From positions 6,974,055-7,038,054 of the forward strand of contig OX442431.1 in the NCBI GenBank assembly GCA_949361645.1: a stretch of DNA of 64,000 bases, in the 5' to 3' direction. Positions 1 through 11,500 of the stretch are shown piece by piece. The position numbers and the translations under genes were made by a program. The DNA comes from Spongilla lacustris (lineage: Eukaryota > Porifera > Demospongiae > Spongillida > Spongillidae). The stretch's first letter is position 1, and every line of letters starts with the position of its first letter. The notes under the pieces were generated by a model, which made no database searches, was not told the DNA's origin, and saw only the letters and a list, made by a program, of their open reading frames with translations.

Positions 1-1285
1 GACAGAACAGATTCTACAGAAATGGCATCAGATGGAAGGACCTGGATGTTAAAAAGATTAATGGCCTGAACAAGATACTGATTATCTCTGTCAGAGGAGC
101 ACACAGAAGCAATAAATGCTACACTAGAATGGTGAGAAAGAGACTGCCATGTGGAATCAGAGGTGTTCAACACAAAGCAATCTTTTAAATAAAGCTGCAA
201 AGGATCAGAGTCCAAACTTGGAGGGGTGGCTTTTGCCAGGTGAACTAGCTTAGAAAAACTCCCACATATTAAGTGCAACAGAATTAAAGGCACCTGGGGA
301 TCAATGGTTGCAACATCAACAAGCTTAGATAGCAACTTCAGGGCATCAAGACGCTTTGAGGCAATGAAATTTGCACAGAATAGGTAAATCATCTATGGGG
401 GCTCCTAGAATGACCATGTGAGGCAAGTGTGATGTTCTCATTGAGGCTGGAAAGGAATGTAGATCATTTCGGCTGAAGCGTTCACACTTGCTTAAGTTGA
501 TAAAAATGCCCAAAGATAGACCATATTCCTCTAGAATTGACAAAGCCCAATACTGATGCCTTCTTACCAGCCAGTACCCCATCATCCAAGAACCATGCTT
601 GGAAAAGCAGATCAAGACATTCATCATCTGCATCAATCGCAGAGACTACTTGTGAAGGACCAAAGCAAAGAATAAAGGACCCAGTGGGTCTCCATGTAGC
701 ACCCCTGCCTCAGAGGATAACTGACCTAAAGAATGCCACAATAATGGGTGTGACCCATAGCACCAACTAGCCCATGGCAGAAGCTCGGGGAAAAAAAGTA
801 GCACCACTCATCTAGTAGAGTCTGCCGAGACGCAAGATTGAAGGCATTCTTCATGTCTATCTTGAGGACTACAAAGTCATCACTATCCCAGTGCTCATCC
901 ATACATCACCTTAAACCATGGATGACCTTTTCTGAACCTAGGGTGCAGGACACTCCAAACTGAAGGGGTTGGAAGAAGTCAGATGCTTTCTCCTTTACCA
1001 GAGCACACAAAACACTTACCAGTGAGCCGTTGTAAAGTCTCTCCAACAGCAATTGGATGGATATCAGGAGGGCGCCCTTCCTTCTGTTTGCTCAAGGCAG
1101 TTAGGCTACCCCCAGCTAAGAATTTAGACACTGATGAGGGAGGTGATGCCAAAAGATTGACAATATCCCTACTTGAAGAGATGAGCAAATCAATGTTTGT
1201 AAGGGGGTGCTAGCAGCATCCAAAAGATGTTGAACTTGTAGTCCTGAGGGACCAGCAGCAGTTCCTTTTGGAAAAGATAATTTCA
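1..1285 (-). pseudogene. Decayed reverse transcriptase of a non-LTR-like retroelement, 3' part running off the left edge
   Basis: Reading the minus strand from about 1285 leftwards gives successive RT blocks: SFPKGTAAGPSGLQVQHLLD, then GGSLTALSKQKEG...IHPIAVGETLQRL, DFVVLKIDMKNAFN, GVLHGDPLGPLFFALVLHK (RT palm), WFLDDGVLAGKK (catalytic Asp pair) and LGIFINLSKCE. The C-terminal part continues as SKLVHLAKATPPSL to position 1. The protein would copy element RNA into DNA. At least three frame changes are visible: a run of C near 1205, an in-frame TAG after VLHK near 640-645, and a shift after the LDDG block near 550. The copy is therefore dead. Three other minus-strand fragments of what looks like the same family lie at 12745-12892, 29880-30690 and 41912-42320. 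The assignment to an RT is secure; the exact clade is not resolved. Confidence 0.85.
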
Positions 1286-1920
1286 ATATTACATTTTTTG
1301 TGTGTATCTACTGGGCTATAATAGCAATAAAGGTACAGAATTGATTTAGTTTGTTTACATCAACATCTATACCCGCAACAATTAACTGTTTGTGGTTAAT
1401 TTATAAACAATTTACCTTGATCAGAGATAGTATCTCTGCCTTGATTGTGGAACACCTGGCTGTATAATCATAATTAATATTTCCAGTTTGCATCACGTCG
1501 ACATATAAAATTCAGTATTGCCTTTTAAAGATAAAAAATCCTGCAATTGTCAATCAAAAGACACACTTATGTATATGAACCAAAGTACAAACGAGAGAAC
1601 TTCCCATATCTTGAAGTTTTTGATTAAAATAAAAAAGTAATTTAAACTTAAGATTATAAACTTTTAAAAATTTAAGGCGGGGAACAAAATCACTTAGTCC
1701 TTATAAGGTATCTATGCATACAATGTACGTAATTCGTTGTACATGTCAGTGACATGCCATGATCCCATGAACACACAAATCGAGATACAGGAATAAACAC
1801 ACAAAACATGTGATAAAAGGACTCAGTTGCTACACAAAGTCAGTGTAACTAGGACAAGAGTGGTACAGAGCCAAAGGATATTGAGCACAGCAAAGTGATT
1901 TCCTGCACACCACAGGCAGG
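1286..1920. other. Intergenic, AT-rich; no gene seen
   Basis: This stretch lies between the RT remnant and the stop codon of the Mondo gene, so it includes the Mondo 3' UTR. I see no open frame with recognisable content and no clear minus-strand AATAAA close to the stop. Confidence 0.6.
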
Positions 1921-4900
1921 CTACTGAAGCCCAGCAAATTGGCCCCTCTCCTGGTCCTCCATATGCAGAGTGGCGTACTCCTTCAGTTGTTGAGGGACTT
2001 GTGACGGATCGGAGAGAATGGACGTCTTGACACTCAACTCCTTGAGACTGTTCAGCACAACTAGAGAGGGAAAGTCACAGCTGCTGTTCAATATACACAT
2101 GCAAGGCAAGAAGAGCATGTATATATTCCCTACCAACCTGGTCTGAGTGAGTGAAGTGAGCATTTCTGTTCAAACCATGCGAGCACAGTCCTACACAGTT
2201 CATCTGTGCTTCCAGTGGCAACCATGGTGTTGTACGAGTCAAACAGCTGCTGTAATATGATACTGAACTGAAAACAAAAGCTAAGGGACAACGGCAGAGA
2301 ACACGGTGCACACAATACTGTGTGTGTGTGTGTGTTGTGTGGTGGACGTGAATCATGTGGAAACAATGAAATTAGTACTGATGGATACAATCCAGAATTT
2401 GTAGTTGAGCAGCGTCTTCCTCTGCACGTACTCTCTGAATCGCTGCCTATTCTCCTCAAATCTCTAAAGACAAAAACCACAAGAGGAAATTAATGAACGC
2501 TCTACCCCATTTTGTCTCCCATATTCCAAACAAAGCACACCTGTCTGGTAATAGGTGCTCCAGAGGCAGGCAACTTCTGCTGGAAGTCACTGATATCCCT
2601 GTTGAGCTGCGCTATCTCCATTTTGAGGGCCTCTATCTTCTTATCCCTGTTCAGCCTCTTCTGGTGGCTATCCTCAATGTACTCAATGCCTTTACAGAGC
2701 ATAACGTGATGGCACTGTTTTGCTTCATACACACACACTAACATTTCTCCAAAATGGCCGTCTTGCTCACTTTTCCAGTCGGGTATGTGGCTGGATTGAT
2801 GAGCAGTGACTGAAGGTGATCAAAACCTTGCTGGGTGTGGAGGAGGGGACAAGGAGGAGAGATAGGAGGGAGTTCTAGCACACCACTGTCTTAGCCTCCC
2901 GCCTTAATACTGCCCCTTCCACCTTAATACTGCCCCTTCCACCTTAATACTGCCTCTCCCACCTTAATACTACCCCTCCCACCTTAATACTGCCCCTCCC
3001 ACCTTAATACTGCCCCTCCCACCTTAATACTGCCCCTCCCACCTTAATACTGCCCCTCCCACCTTAATACTGCCCCTTCTCTTCTGCTCTGCTGAGATAT
3101 GCGACTGCCTTCTGAGCTCCTTGTACACTATCTTCTCCTCTGATGAGAGCTGTTTAGGGTTTTTTAACCTTCTCTGAAATGAACCACACAAGGGACTGTC
3201 TTCACAAAAACACTCTGAAACATGTATATTTCCACTTTGAGCTCATGCACAAACAGTAAAATGGTGGGCTGTAATAATGGATCAATCATGGAGCAAACAC
3301 CTTACGACATTGACACACCAACATATTACGCATGTAAGGGATATCCCCTAATGCAAGGGGTACTCTAACATGGCCAGTTATGCAAGGGATATCCCCTAAT
3401 GCAAGGCGTACTCCTAACATGGCCAGGTATGTAAGGGATATCCCCTAATGCAAGGGGTCTAACATGGCCAGTTATGTAAGGGATATCCCCTAATGCAAGG
3501 GGTACTCTTAACATGGCCAGTTATGTAAGGGATATCCCCTAATGCAAGGGGTACTCCTAACATGGCCAGTTATGTAAGGGATATCCCCTAATCAAGGGGT
3601 ACTCTTAACATGGCCAGTTATGTAAGGGATATCCCCTAATGCAAGGGGTACTCTTAACATGGCCAGTTATGTAAGGGATATTCCCTAATGCAAGGGGTAC
3701 TCTTAACATGGCCAGTTATGTAAGGGATATCCCCTAATGCAAGGGGTACTCTTAACATGGCCAGTTATGTAAGGGATATCCCCTAATGCAAGGGGTACTC
3801 CTAACATGGCCAGTTATGTAAGGGATATCCCCTAATGCAAGGGGTACTCTTAACATGGCCAGTTATGTAAGGGATATCCCCTAATGCAAGGGGTACTCTT
3901 AACATGGCCAGTTATGTAAGGGATATCCCCTAATGCAAGGGGTACTCCTAACATGGCCAGTTATGTAAGGGATATCCCCTAATGCAAGGGGTACTCCTAA
4001 CATGGCCAGTTATGTAAGGGATATCCCCTAATGCAAGGGGTACTCCTAACATGGCCAGTTATGTAAGGGATATCCCCTAATGCAAGGGGTACTCCTAACA
4101 TGGCCAGTTATGTAAGGGATATCCCCTTACTCATAACATACTACAGTACTAGAGCATAGAGTGTGATCTGTGACATCCCCTCACCAAAAGTAACTGTGAG
4201 AAGGATGTGACTCAAGGATGTTCCTATATCCATGTGACCTAGTCCCCAGTACTCCTATCATGTGACCTAGTCCCCAGTACTCCTATCATGCCATCTTGAC
4301 CCCAGTACACGTACTGTGGGTACATATGATATGACTGACCACACCCCACCTCCACATGTCACCCAACTCCACCTCCACACACCTGGAGAACACTTGGACT
4401 GTATGCAAAGTCTGATTCGGCACTGTATGGAGATCTGGTTGAAGAGGCTGAGTATGTATGTGTGTGCATGTGTATATGTGTGCATGTGCGTGTGTGTGTG
4501 ATGTGCATGTGTATGTGTGTGCATGTGTATATGTGTGCATGTGTATGCGTTTATGTATGTATGTGTTATGTGCATGTGTATGTGCATGTGTATATGTGCA
4601 TATGTGTGTGCATGTGTAAAGTGAACACAGATATGCGTGCATTTACATGCAAAATCATGAGGAAAACCCTGTGAGTGAGTGTGATACATAAGATATGGTG
4701 TGTGTATGACGTACACAGAAGGGCAGAAGTGGGGGTGGGAGGAGACTCAGTGCTGCTGGCCTGTGCAGCTGCTACCAACAGTCTGCTCTGAAAGTCGCTG
4801 ATACCAGTGGCCTGAGGCGAAGTACAGATGAGTGTGGAGAGGGAGAGTAGGGTGTGGAGAGGGAGAGTAGGGTGTGGTGTGTGGGGAGGGGAGAGTAGGG

Positions 4901-7900
4901 TGTGGTGTGTGGGGAAGGGGGAGAGTAGGGTGTGGTGTGTGGGGAGGGGAGAGTAGGGTGTGGTGTGTGGGGAGGGGGGAGAGTAGGGTGTGGTGTGGGG
5001 AAGGGAGAGTGTTGTGGTGTGGGGAGGGGAGAGTAGAGTGGTGTGGGGTGAAGGGGAGTAGGGTGTGGTGTGTGGGAGGGAGTAGGGTGTGGCGTGTGGG
5101 GAGGGGAGTAGGGTGTGGTGTGGGGGGAGGGAGAGTAGGGTGTGGTGTGTGGGGAGGGAGAGTAGGGTGTGGTGTGTGGGGAGGGGAGAGTAGGGTGTGG
5201 TGTGTGGGGAGGGGAGTAGGGTGTGGTGTGTGGGGAGGGGAGTAGGATGTGGTGTGTGGGGAGGGAGAGTAGGGTGTGGTGTGTGGGGAGGGGAAAGTAG
5301 GGTGTGGTGTGGGGAGGGGAGAGTAGGGTGTGTGTGGAAGGAAGTAGGGTGTGGTGTGGGGAGCGGGAGAGTAGGGTGGGGTGTGTGTGGAAGGAAGTAG
5401 GGTGTGGTGTGTGGGTAAGGGGAGTAGGGAGGAGTAGGGTGGGGTAGGGTGACATTAAGCAACTTTATCAAATACGTGTACAACCCAAAAAGGGTAGAAA
5501 CATCATTTAATTACCATCATTTGGCAACTATGTTCACAAGTAGGGGAGGGTATGGGGGCAGGCTGCCCCCTCCTGTGACAGAAGGGGGTCCGGGACTTAG
5601 TCCCAGTGGGTCCGGGACTTAGTCCCAGCCGCTTCTAATTTTATTTAGCATGAAAATGCTAAAAAGCTAACCACTTCTGTGGGGATCATGGAACCACTCG
5701 CATTTGATATATAAAGATTTTGTGTATGATAGCCTTAAATTAATTCAATGAAACTTGTTGCAGAGCGAGATTCCCAACAAAACACTGCAGATCTTTTTAC
5801 TTTCGCTGGAACCCCTACCCTACTGGCTAGAACTCAAAGCAACAGAGCATTTATGAATACATTACAAGTTAACACTTTCAACTGGCTACATCTGTTATTA
5901 TTTACAATCACTACTGAGCAAATACATGTTAATTGATGTTACATGTAACTAGATCAAGTTAAAAATGTAGATTGGTAAATGAAATCACATGTGGTGATGA
6001 TACGCCTAGCAATAATAATTCAGGATAGCTTTTAACACTGCATCCATGAGAAACGCAGATTCCCTCATATCATTTTTTTGGATTGGAAAAAAATATAATC
6101 AGAAAGCTCACCATTTGCACAGAGTAATTATAATATATATATTTGGAATGGTCTTTTATAAAAGACTCCCTGTTGCATGAAAAGGTCGAACAGGTACATA
6201 ATTTTTGATGTGGTAAATGCCCTCGGGTACACTTTTTACAGGGTCATGTTTCCCACCACCTTGAGTATTACTGAATCAAAATTACATTAAACAGTGGAAG
6301 CAAGTTTAACCAATAAATCCAGTCTGTACCTGCCTGGATAGAGTCATGGTCTGTTATTTAGTAAGACAGGAAGAAAGGTTCTTGAAGTCTGCCCATGTAA
6401 CAATTCACTCGCAGTAATGCCGTTTCCTCATTTCATTACCTTGCACTCCAAATCACTCCTACCGTGAGAGTTGATTACATGTATTTAACTTAGAGCCTCA
6501 ATTTTAAACCATTTTCACGACATTTCATACAGTTTTTACGCAATTTTTGTAACGCTCTAGAAGGAATACATTCTTCAGAAAAATCTGTACCTCTTACGTG
6601 ATAATGCTAGAACCACTCAACTATGGTATGTCTGTTTGAGATACAAAAATAAAGAAATATGCCTCATAATGGGAAATCTCCACTCAAAACCAAGCAATTC
6701 TATCTAGAGGGAATTAATCATTTTTCAGTTTGCCCCAAAATGGACTAAATTTCCCTGTGTTTCTTGTGGATGCCATGTTAATCACTTATTTGGTGTAATG
6801 AGCACATGATGAGTACTCAAAATACCAGAGTAGTTGCATTCCTTCATGAACAGTACAGTACAAGTGGGCACATGGGGTGTGGGGCAATGGAACCCTCACC
6901 TTGGCTAGCTACAAGTGGGCGCATGGGGTGTGGGCACATGGGGTGTGGGCACATGGGGTGTGGGGCAATGGAACCCTCACCTTGGCTAGCTGGGTTGGGC
7001 ACACTAGGTGGGCGAGGTTAGACGAAGATGACGTTGGTACCATGGTCTGAGCCGGAGCCGACTGCTGCTGCACCTGTGACAGTTTGGCCTGGGGAGGAGC
7101 TGGCTGTTTAGTCTGGGGAAGAGGGGCCACTTTTTGCGGCTTGACTTGGGGAAGAGGAGCTGGCTGTTTGGTCTGGGGAAGAGGAATCGCAGGCTGCAAC
7201 TGCAACGCTTTGATCTGAAGAGGGGAGGGAGGAGGAGGGGAGTGTCTCAACTCTTCAGCCCTGGGGAACCCTCCCGCCGCCTTGAGGAACCCGGCATTGG
7301 AGGCCTCTGCCAGAACAGTCGTCTCTCCCAGCCCCGCCCCCTCATCCTTCACCAGCTGCTCCTCCACTTCCTGCCCGGAGAACAGGACGCTCTTCAGTAT
7401 GGTGACCAGGTTAGGGTCGGCCAGCACGGACTGCAGTATCTGCTGCTGCTGTTGCGAGGTCTGCTCGGTGGAGTGTTTGAGGTACTGCTCCAGGACCTGG
7501 TTGTACTGCAGCTGTGCCAGCCCCTGCTGCCTCTCCAGCTCCACCATCTGCTTGTCGTGCTGCTCCTTCAGCTTCCTCACCTGGGCCTGGAGGGAGCGTG
7601 TGGGCTCGCTCGTGCCCCTCTCCAAGGGGGGAGGGGGCTGGTGTTGAGAGACGAGGGAGCCGGAGCTCAACACCCTCGGGAAGGTGGGGGAATTTGTGGG
7701 AGGAGGCATGGATTCAGGAGGAGGATGAGGTGAGGGTGGGGTTAGGCGACGAGGCGGAGGCATGGCATCAGAAGGGTGAGGAGAGGGTGAGGCCCGGGAC
7801 TGCTGCGGGGAGTACTGGGTCCTTGTGAAAGAGGTCGAAGCGGAGAGGGAAGGAGGCATGGCATTAGATGAGGGTGGGGTCCGGGGGTCAAACTGCTTCT

Positions 7901-9585
7901 GCTGCGGCAGGACCAGAGGCTGTGGAAGGTGGCCAATGGGAGACAGCTGGGGACTGAAGGGGGGGTGGGACCTCTGGTACTCTGCGCTGGTAAGGCCGGA
8001 GGTGGTACCGGCTAACCCAAGAGACGAGGAACCAACAGATGCAGACTGAGAGGGTACAGAAGCCTCCAGCGACTGAAATGGTGTCCTTGTTAGCGAGGAA
8101 GGGCGAGCCTGTGGCACTACCTCTTCTGACCCAGGCTCCGACTTCATTGCAAAGTTGATGAACTGCGCGGCGTCCCCGAGCTCCATGGAAGGATCGTTGG
8201 TGTCCTTGCCGGAGTCCTCCAAACTGCCCAACCTGAGGAATGAAGTGGGAGACATTGTGTATTCATCCCCTAGCCCGCCCTGCGTGGAGGAGGAGGAGGG
8301 GTAGCCCGATTGCTGCTGCTGCATGGGGTCCTGCAGCTGCTCCACAAAGGGCACAGGCAACAGCTGCTGGCGCGACGCAGAGGACGCCTTCTGGGGAAAC
8401 CCCAGGTGGGTGAGAAAGGTAGACGTTGTGGTGCCATACTGGTCGTAGGCAGCTGCTGATGGGCCTGGCATGGACAGCTGCAGCATCTCAGAGAGGATGT
8501 TCTGCTGCCGCACGCTGCGAGGTGGCTGGGAACGTGAGTTGGACAGCATGGAGAGGGCAGCTGCAGTGGAGAAGCTGTTGTGGCTGCCGAGAAAGCCTGA
8601 AGCTGTGGTGCGTGCAAACGTCACTGCAACACAGTGGGGTGGTGTGCATGTGGGTGGGTTGGAGAAAAAGACAGAGGAGTGAGTGAGGGAGGGAGGGAGG
8701 GAGGGAGGGAGGGAGGGAGGGAGGGAGAGGAGAGGTAAGGAAGGGAGATGGGGAGGGAGGGAGAGGAGAGGTAAGGAAGGGAGATGGGGAGGGAGGGAGA
8801 GGAGAGGCAAGGAAGGGAGATGGGGAGGGAGGGAGAGGAGAGGTAAGGAAGGGAGATGGGGAGGGAGGGAGAGGAGAGGTAAGGAAGGGAGATGAGGAGA
8901 GAGGGAGAGGAGAGGTAAGGAAGGGAGATGGGGAGGGAGAGGAGAAAGGGAGGGAGAGGAGAAAGGGAGGGAGAGGAGAGGAGAGGGAGTGAGTAATTAG
9001 GGGAGGAGAGGGAGTGAGTAGTTAGGGAGAGAGGGAGAAGTGAGGGAGTGATGGTATTACATGTAAAGTGGTTGGAAGTGGGTCCAGGGGGAGGGACACA
9101 CATACACCAAGTACACTATATGCAGTTCTAACTGAAGCTTATGACAAGTGGCCACTATGCCTTACAAGGCAGAACTCAAACAACTACATCAACACGTCCC
9201 CTCCCCTTCTACCATCTTCCAAGATTGGCACAATGGCAGTGTGGTCAAATGCATGGCACCTGTGATGGAAAACTTGTTGACTTACCATCCATTGGTTCAA
9301 AGTGGTCCAGCAGTTCGTCAAGTGTAGGGTTCAACATGTCCAAGTTGGGCTGCATGATGTCTGTGTCTGTGTATGTGTGTGTGTGGGGGGAGGGGGAAGG
9401 GGGCGTGGTGAAAGGCAAGGACTTAGGTGAACATCTGACCACCTCATGTACCACCAAACTACACTGTAAACTGTAATATGAAGCTACAACGACATGCATC
9501 ACTTTTGAGGGGGTCCGCAAGTCCATGCCCAACCCAACAAACTGATCACCAAGAGGGTTGTCTGTGATTGTTGGAAACACAGGGC

Positions 9586-9654
<69 letters not shown>

Positions 9655-10826
9655 ATGTGTGTGTGTGTGTGTGTGTGTATGTGTGTGTGTGTGCGTATGT
9701 GTGTGCGTGTGTATGTGTATGCACACGTCATGTCACATACATGTATCTTTAAAGCATTGCAACAAAAAATAGAACGGCCCCCTCAGTCCAGTACCGGCCC
9801 CTATCTCCTATATATGTAAACATAGCAACCACAGAGTGCAAACAGTGACAGGATACACCTCCACCCAAACATTACACAGCCAACCATTTCTCCCCTCACA
9901 CTGCCCATAGCAACACACCTAAAGAAGCCCTAGTGTACTGCATAGCCGTGTCAAATAACAGGGTGTCCATCAAACCTGTGTATAAAGAACACATCTAACA
10001 CCAGGCCCCACCCACCTGACCACTGTACCACAACTGTACCTGAAGTGCCATCAGACTGGAAATAGTTCCTGTATGAAGAAGTAGAGAGTTGATAAAGGTG
10101 TGTGTGTGTGTGTGTGTGGGGGGGGGGGGGGGGAGAGAAGGGGGACATGGGGGTGATATGAACCAGACTGGGAGAGGGAGGTCAGATGCATCCAGTATTT
10201 TGAGGTTGTAACCAACCACCCCCAACAGTGCACACCCAGCCATGCAAAATGGTGCCGATAAGGTCATAAGGATAACCAACCCTTCCCTCTCCCTCTCCCC
10301 ATTGTGCTGTAGAGGCCATTATTTTAGGCCGCTACTATACTACTACTTAGGTGTCGACAATTTCTCATACCCAAGACCCAGATTTCATATTTGTTAACGC
10401 CGGAAGTAAATAAACAACCAGTGATCCTGGGCTTTGAAGAACAGTTCTGGTGGGGAAGGGGGAAGGGAACCATAGCAATCGCCATTTTTCTATGGTAGGC
10501 AATAAACTTAAACTTCCCAAAGCCAGCAGTTAGAAAAAAAAAGGTTACCGCGGCATCACGGAAAGGTCCATAAACAAACTGTGACCTTTGGCATTGTTAC
10601 ATAAAACAGAGCAGGGAGGACACAGCCCGAGATTATGGGAATACAAACAAATCTGAGAGTACACACATCACTAAGAAGAGGGTGTGGGAATGTGGGAAGA
10701 AATGCAGGTGCTGATGAGGAGATGGCTTTTAGGGGTACAAGGTGGGGGGGGGGGGGGGGGGGGGGGGAGAGCTTACACAAAGGATGTGTCCATTTGAGCT
10801 GCCTGTTGCCAGTTTCTGACATCGTC
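1921..10826 (-). CDS. MLXIP: Mondo-family bHLH-leucine-zipper transcription factor (MondoA/ChREBP-like), 5' end missing
   Basis: Thirteen exons join with GT-AG introns into one open frame of 894 codons including stop: 10777-10826, 10040-10068, 9503-9561, 9286-9349, 6981-8623, 4717-4811, 4383-4434, 3063-3173, 2771-2830, 2541-2714, 2389-2463, 2138-2267, 1921-2060. The 9286 exon gives [19 protein letters not shown], like the MondoA PNLDFMDTFEP region. The 1.6-kb exon is Pro/Gln/Ser-rich with a coiled segment. The 3063 and 2771 exons give the bHLH ([20 protein letters not shown], then DHLQSLL). 2541 gives the zipper and [12 protein letters not shown]. 2389-1921 give the Mondo C-terminal domain ([37 protein letters not shown]). 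The family pairs with Mlx and activates glucose-responsive genes. The conserved N-terminal MCR/glucose-sensing exons are not found; the 200-N gap upstream may hide them. The two most 5' exons and the 4434 acceptor are the least certain. Confidence 0.88.
2899..3080. repeat. 20-bp minisatellite (9 units) that copies the bHLH-exon 5' splice site
   Basis: Plus-strand unit is ACCTTAATACTGCCCCTCCC, nine near-identical copies. On the coding (minus) strand each unit reads GGGGCAGTATTAAG|GTGGGA. The copy at 3061-3080 is the real exon end and donor (exon ends at 3063). The eight other copies follow inside the intron. Confidence 0.95.
3331..4125. repeat. 48-49-bp minisatellite, about 16 units, with internal palindromes
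   Basis: Units contain GGGATATCCCCTAATGCAAG followed by GGGTACTC, CTAACATGGCCAG and TTATGTAA. GGGATATCCC is a perfect palindrome, and CCCC-TAATGCAA-GGGG can pair within each unit. It lies in the intron just upstream (minus strand) of the bHLH exon. Units are nearly identical, pointing to recent expansion. Confidence 0.95.
4450..4620. repeat. Imperfect TGTGCATG/TATG microsatellite
   Basis: Interrupted TG-rich tract (TGTGCATGTGTATATGTG-like) inside a Mondo intron, directly upstream of the small 4383-4434 exon. It supplies the CA-rich sequence before that exon's acceptor. Confidence 0.8.
4830..5445. repeat. G-rich minisatellite, about 20 units of 25-30 bp
   Basis: Units vary around GGGGAGAGTAGGGTGTGGTG plus TGTGGGGAGG. 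Nearly every unit has three or more G runs on the plus strand, which is the template strand of the Mondo gene. It lies in the intron between the 1.6-kb exon and the 4717-4811 exon. Confidence 0.95.
5446..6870. other. Remainder of the long Mondo intron; no exon seen
   Basis: Mostly AT-rich unique sequence. Near 5580-5630 there is a direct duplication of GTCCGGGACTTAGTCCCAG. I see no coding block in either direction. Confidence 0.6.
6871..6991. repeat. Direct duplication spanning the donor of the large Mondo exon
   Basis: The block CACATGGGGTGTGGGGCAAT plus GGAACCCTCACCTTGGCTAGCT occurs at about 6870-6912 and again at about 6950-6991. On the minus strand the right copy is the true exon end and donor (CTAGCCAAG|GTGAGG, exon end 6981). 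The left copy is an intact second donor about 80 bp into the intron. Short GGGCACATGGGGTGTG units lie between them. Confidence 0.9.
8683..9050. repeat. GA-rich minisatellite, about 10 units of 26-33 bp
   Basis: Units resemble GGGAGGGAGAGGAGAGGTAA plus GGAAGGGAGATGG. It starts about 60 bp upstream (minus strand) of the acceptor of the 1.6-kb Mondo exon, so the transcript carries a very long pyrimidine-rich tract before that 3' splice site. Confidence 0.9.
9590..9720. repeat. (GT)n microsatellite
   Basis: Long GT run with a few GCATGT/TATGT interruptions, in the Mondo intron just upstream (minus strand) of the 9503-9561 exon. Confidence 0.95.
10099..10132. repeat. (GT)n followed by poly-G
   Basis: A short GT run passes directly into about 14 consecutive G. 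A second, longer poly-G (about 24 bases) lies at 10743-10767, next to the donor of the 10777-10826 exon. Confidence 0.9.
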
Positions 10827-11300
10827 CTGCCAAAGGATAACAACAATCTCAAGTCTACACAACCGCACCCTAGTCACACAGCACGACACAATCTCAACTA
10901 GAGCACACCCTCTATCCCTGCGATAGTGACCCACTGCCACAACTTCATTCCAGGGAAGGAAGGAAGGAAGGAAAGTTGGAGAATTTAGTAATCTAGTTGT
11001 GACTGGCTGGCTAATAAAGACAACACACCAGAGCAGATAGCATTGTAACTATAGCAACACAAAAAATTGAAGAGGGCCTAGTTCAACCACAGAGGCCACA
11101 AAAATTTTCTCCATTCATAAGGAAACACTTCCCACATGGATTGGACCCTACCTATTGTGTGTGCACACTCATTGTGGAATCAAAACCAGCTGTTAATAGT
11201 AACCAGCTGCTCTAGATATTTACTCAAACTGGTACACTCAACTGAGTTGTAGCTGTTTGCAGTAATTTCATAGTCCCGTGGGGAATGTGTGTGTGTGTGT

Positions 11301-11500
11301 NNNNNNNNNNNNNNNNNNNNNNNNNNNNNNNNNNNNNNNNNNNNNNNNNNNNNNNNNNNNNNNNNNNNNNNNNNNNNNNNNNNNNNNNNNNNNNNNNNNN
11401 NNNNNNNNNNNNNNNNNNNNNNNNNNNNNNNNNNNNNNNNNNNNNNNNNNNNNNNNNNNNNNNNNNNNNNNNNNNNNNNNNNNNNNNNNNNNNNNNNNNN
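11301..11500. other. Assembly gap (200 N)
   Basis: Exactly 200 N, starting inside a GT microsatellite. A round length usually marks a gap of unknown size, so distances across it, and whether both sides are truly adjacent, are unknown. Confidence 0.97.

Noticed and set aside
3331..4125. Possible CRISPR-like array
   Set aside because: Units are contiguous near-identical repeats with no unique spacers, in an animal intron.
4566..5483. Long Pro/His/Ser-rich frames across the G-rich minisatellite
   Set aside because: Low-complexity translation of a tandem repeat in an intron, without conserved content.
7134..8049. Plus-strand open frames opposite the large Mondo exon
   Set aside because: Antisense shadows of a GC-rich Pro/Gln coding exon. 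The minus-strand reading has family motifs and matching splice phases.
11101..11280. Possible N-terminal Mondo exon just left of the gap (minus frame with a Trp-rich run)
   Set aside because: It does not match the conserved Mondo N-terminal motifs and lacks a good donor in the right phase.
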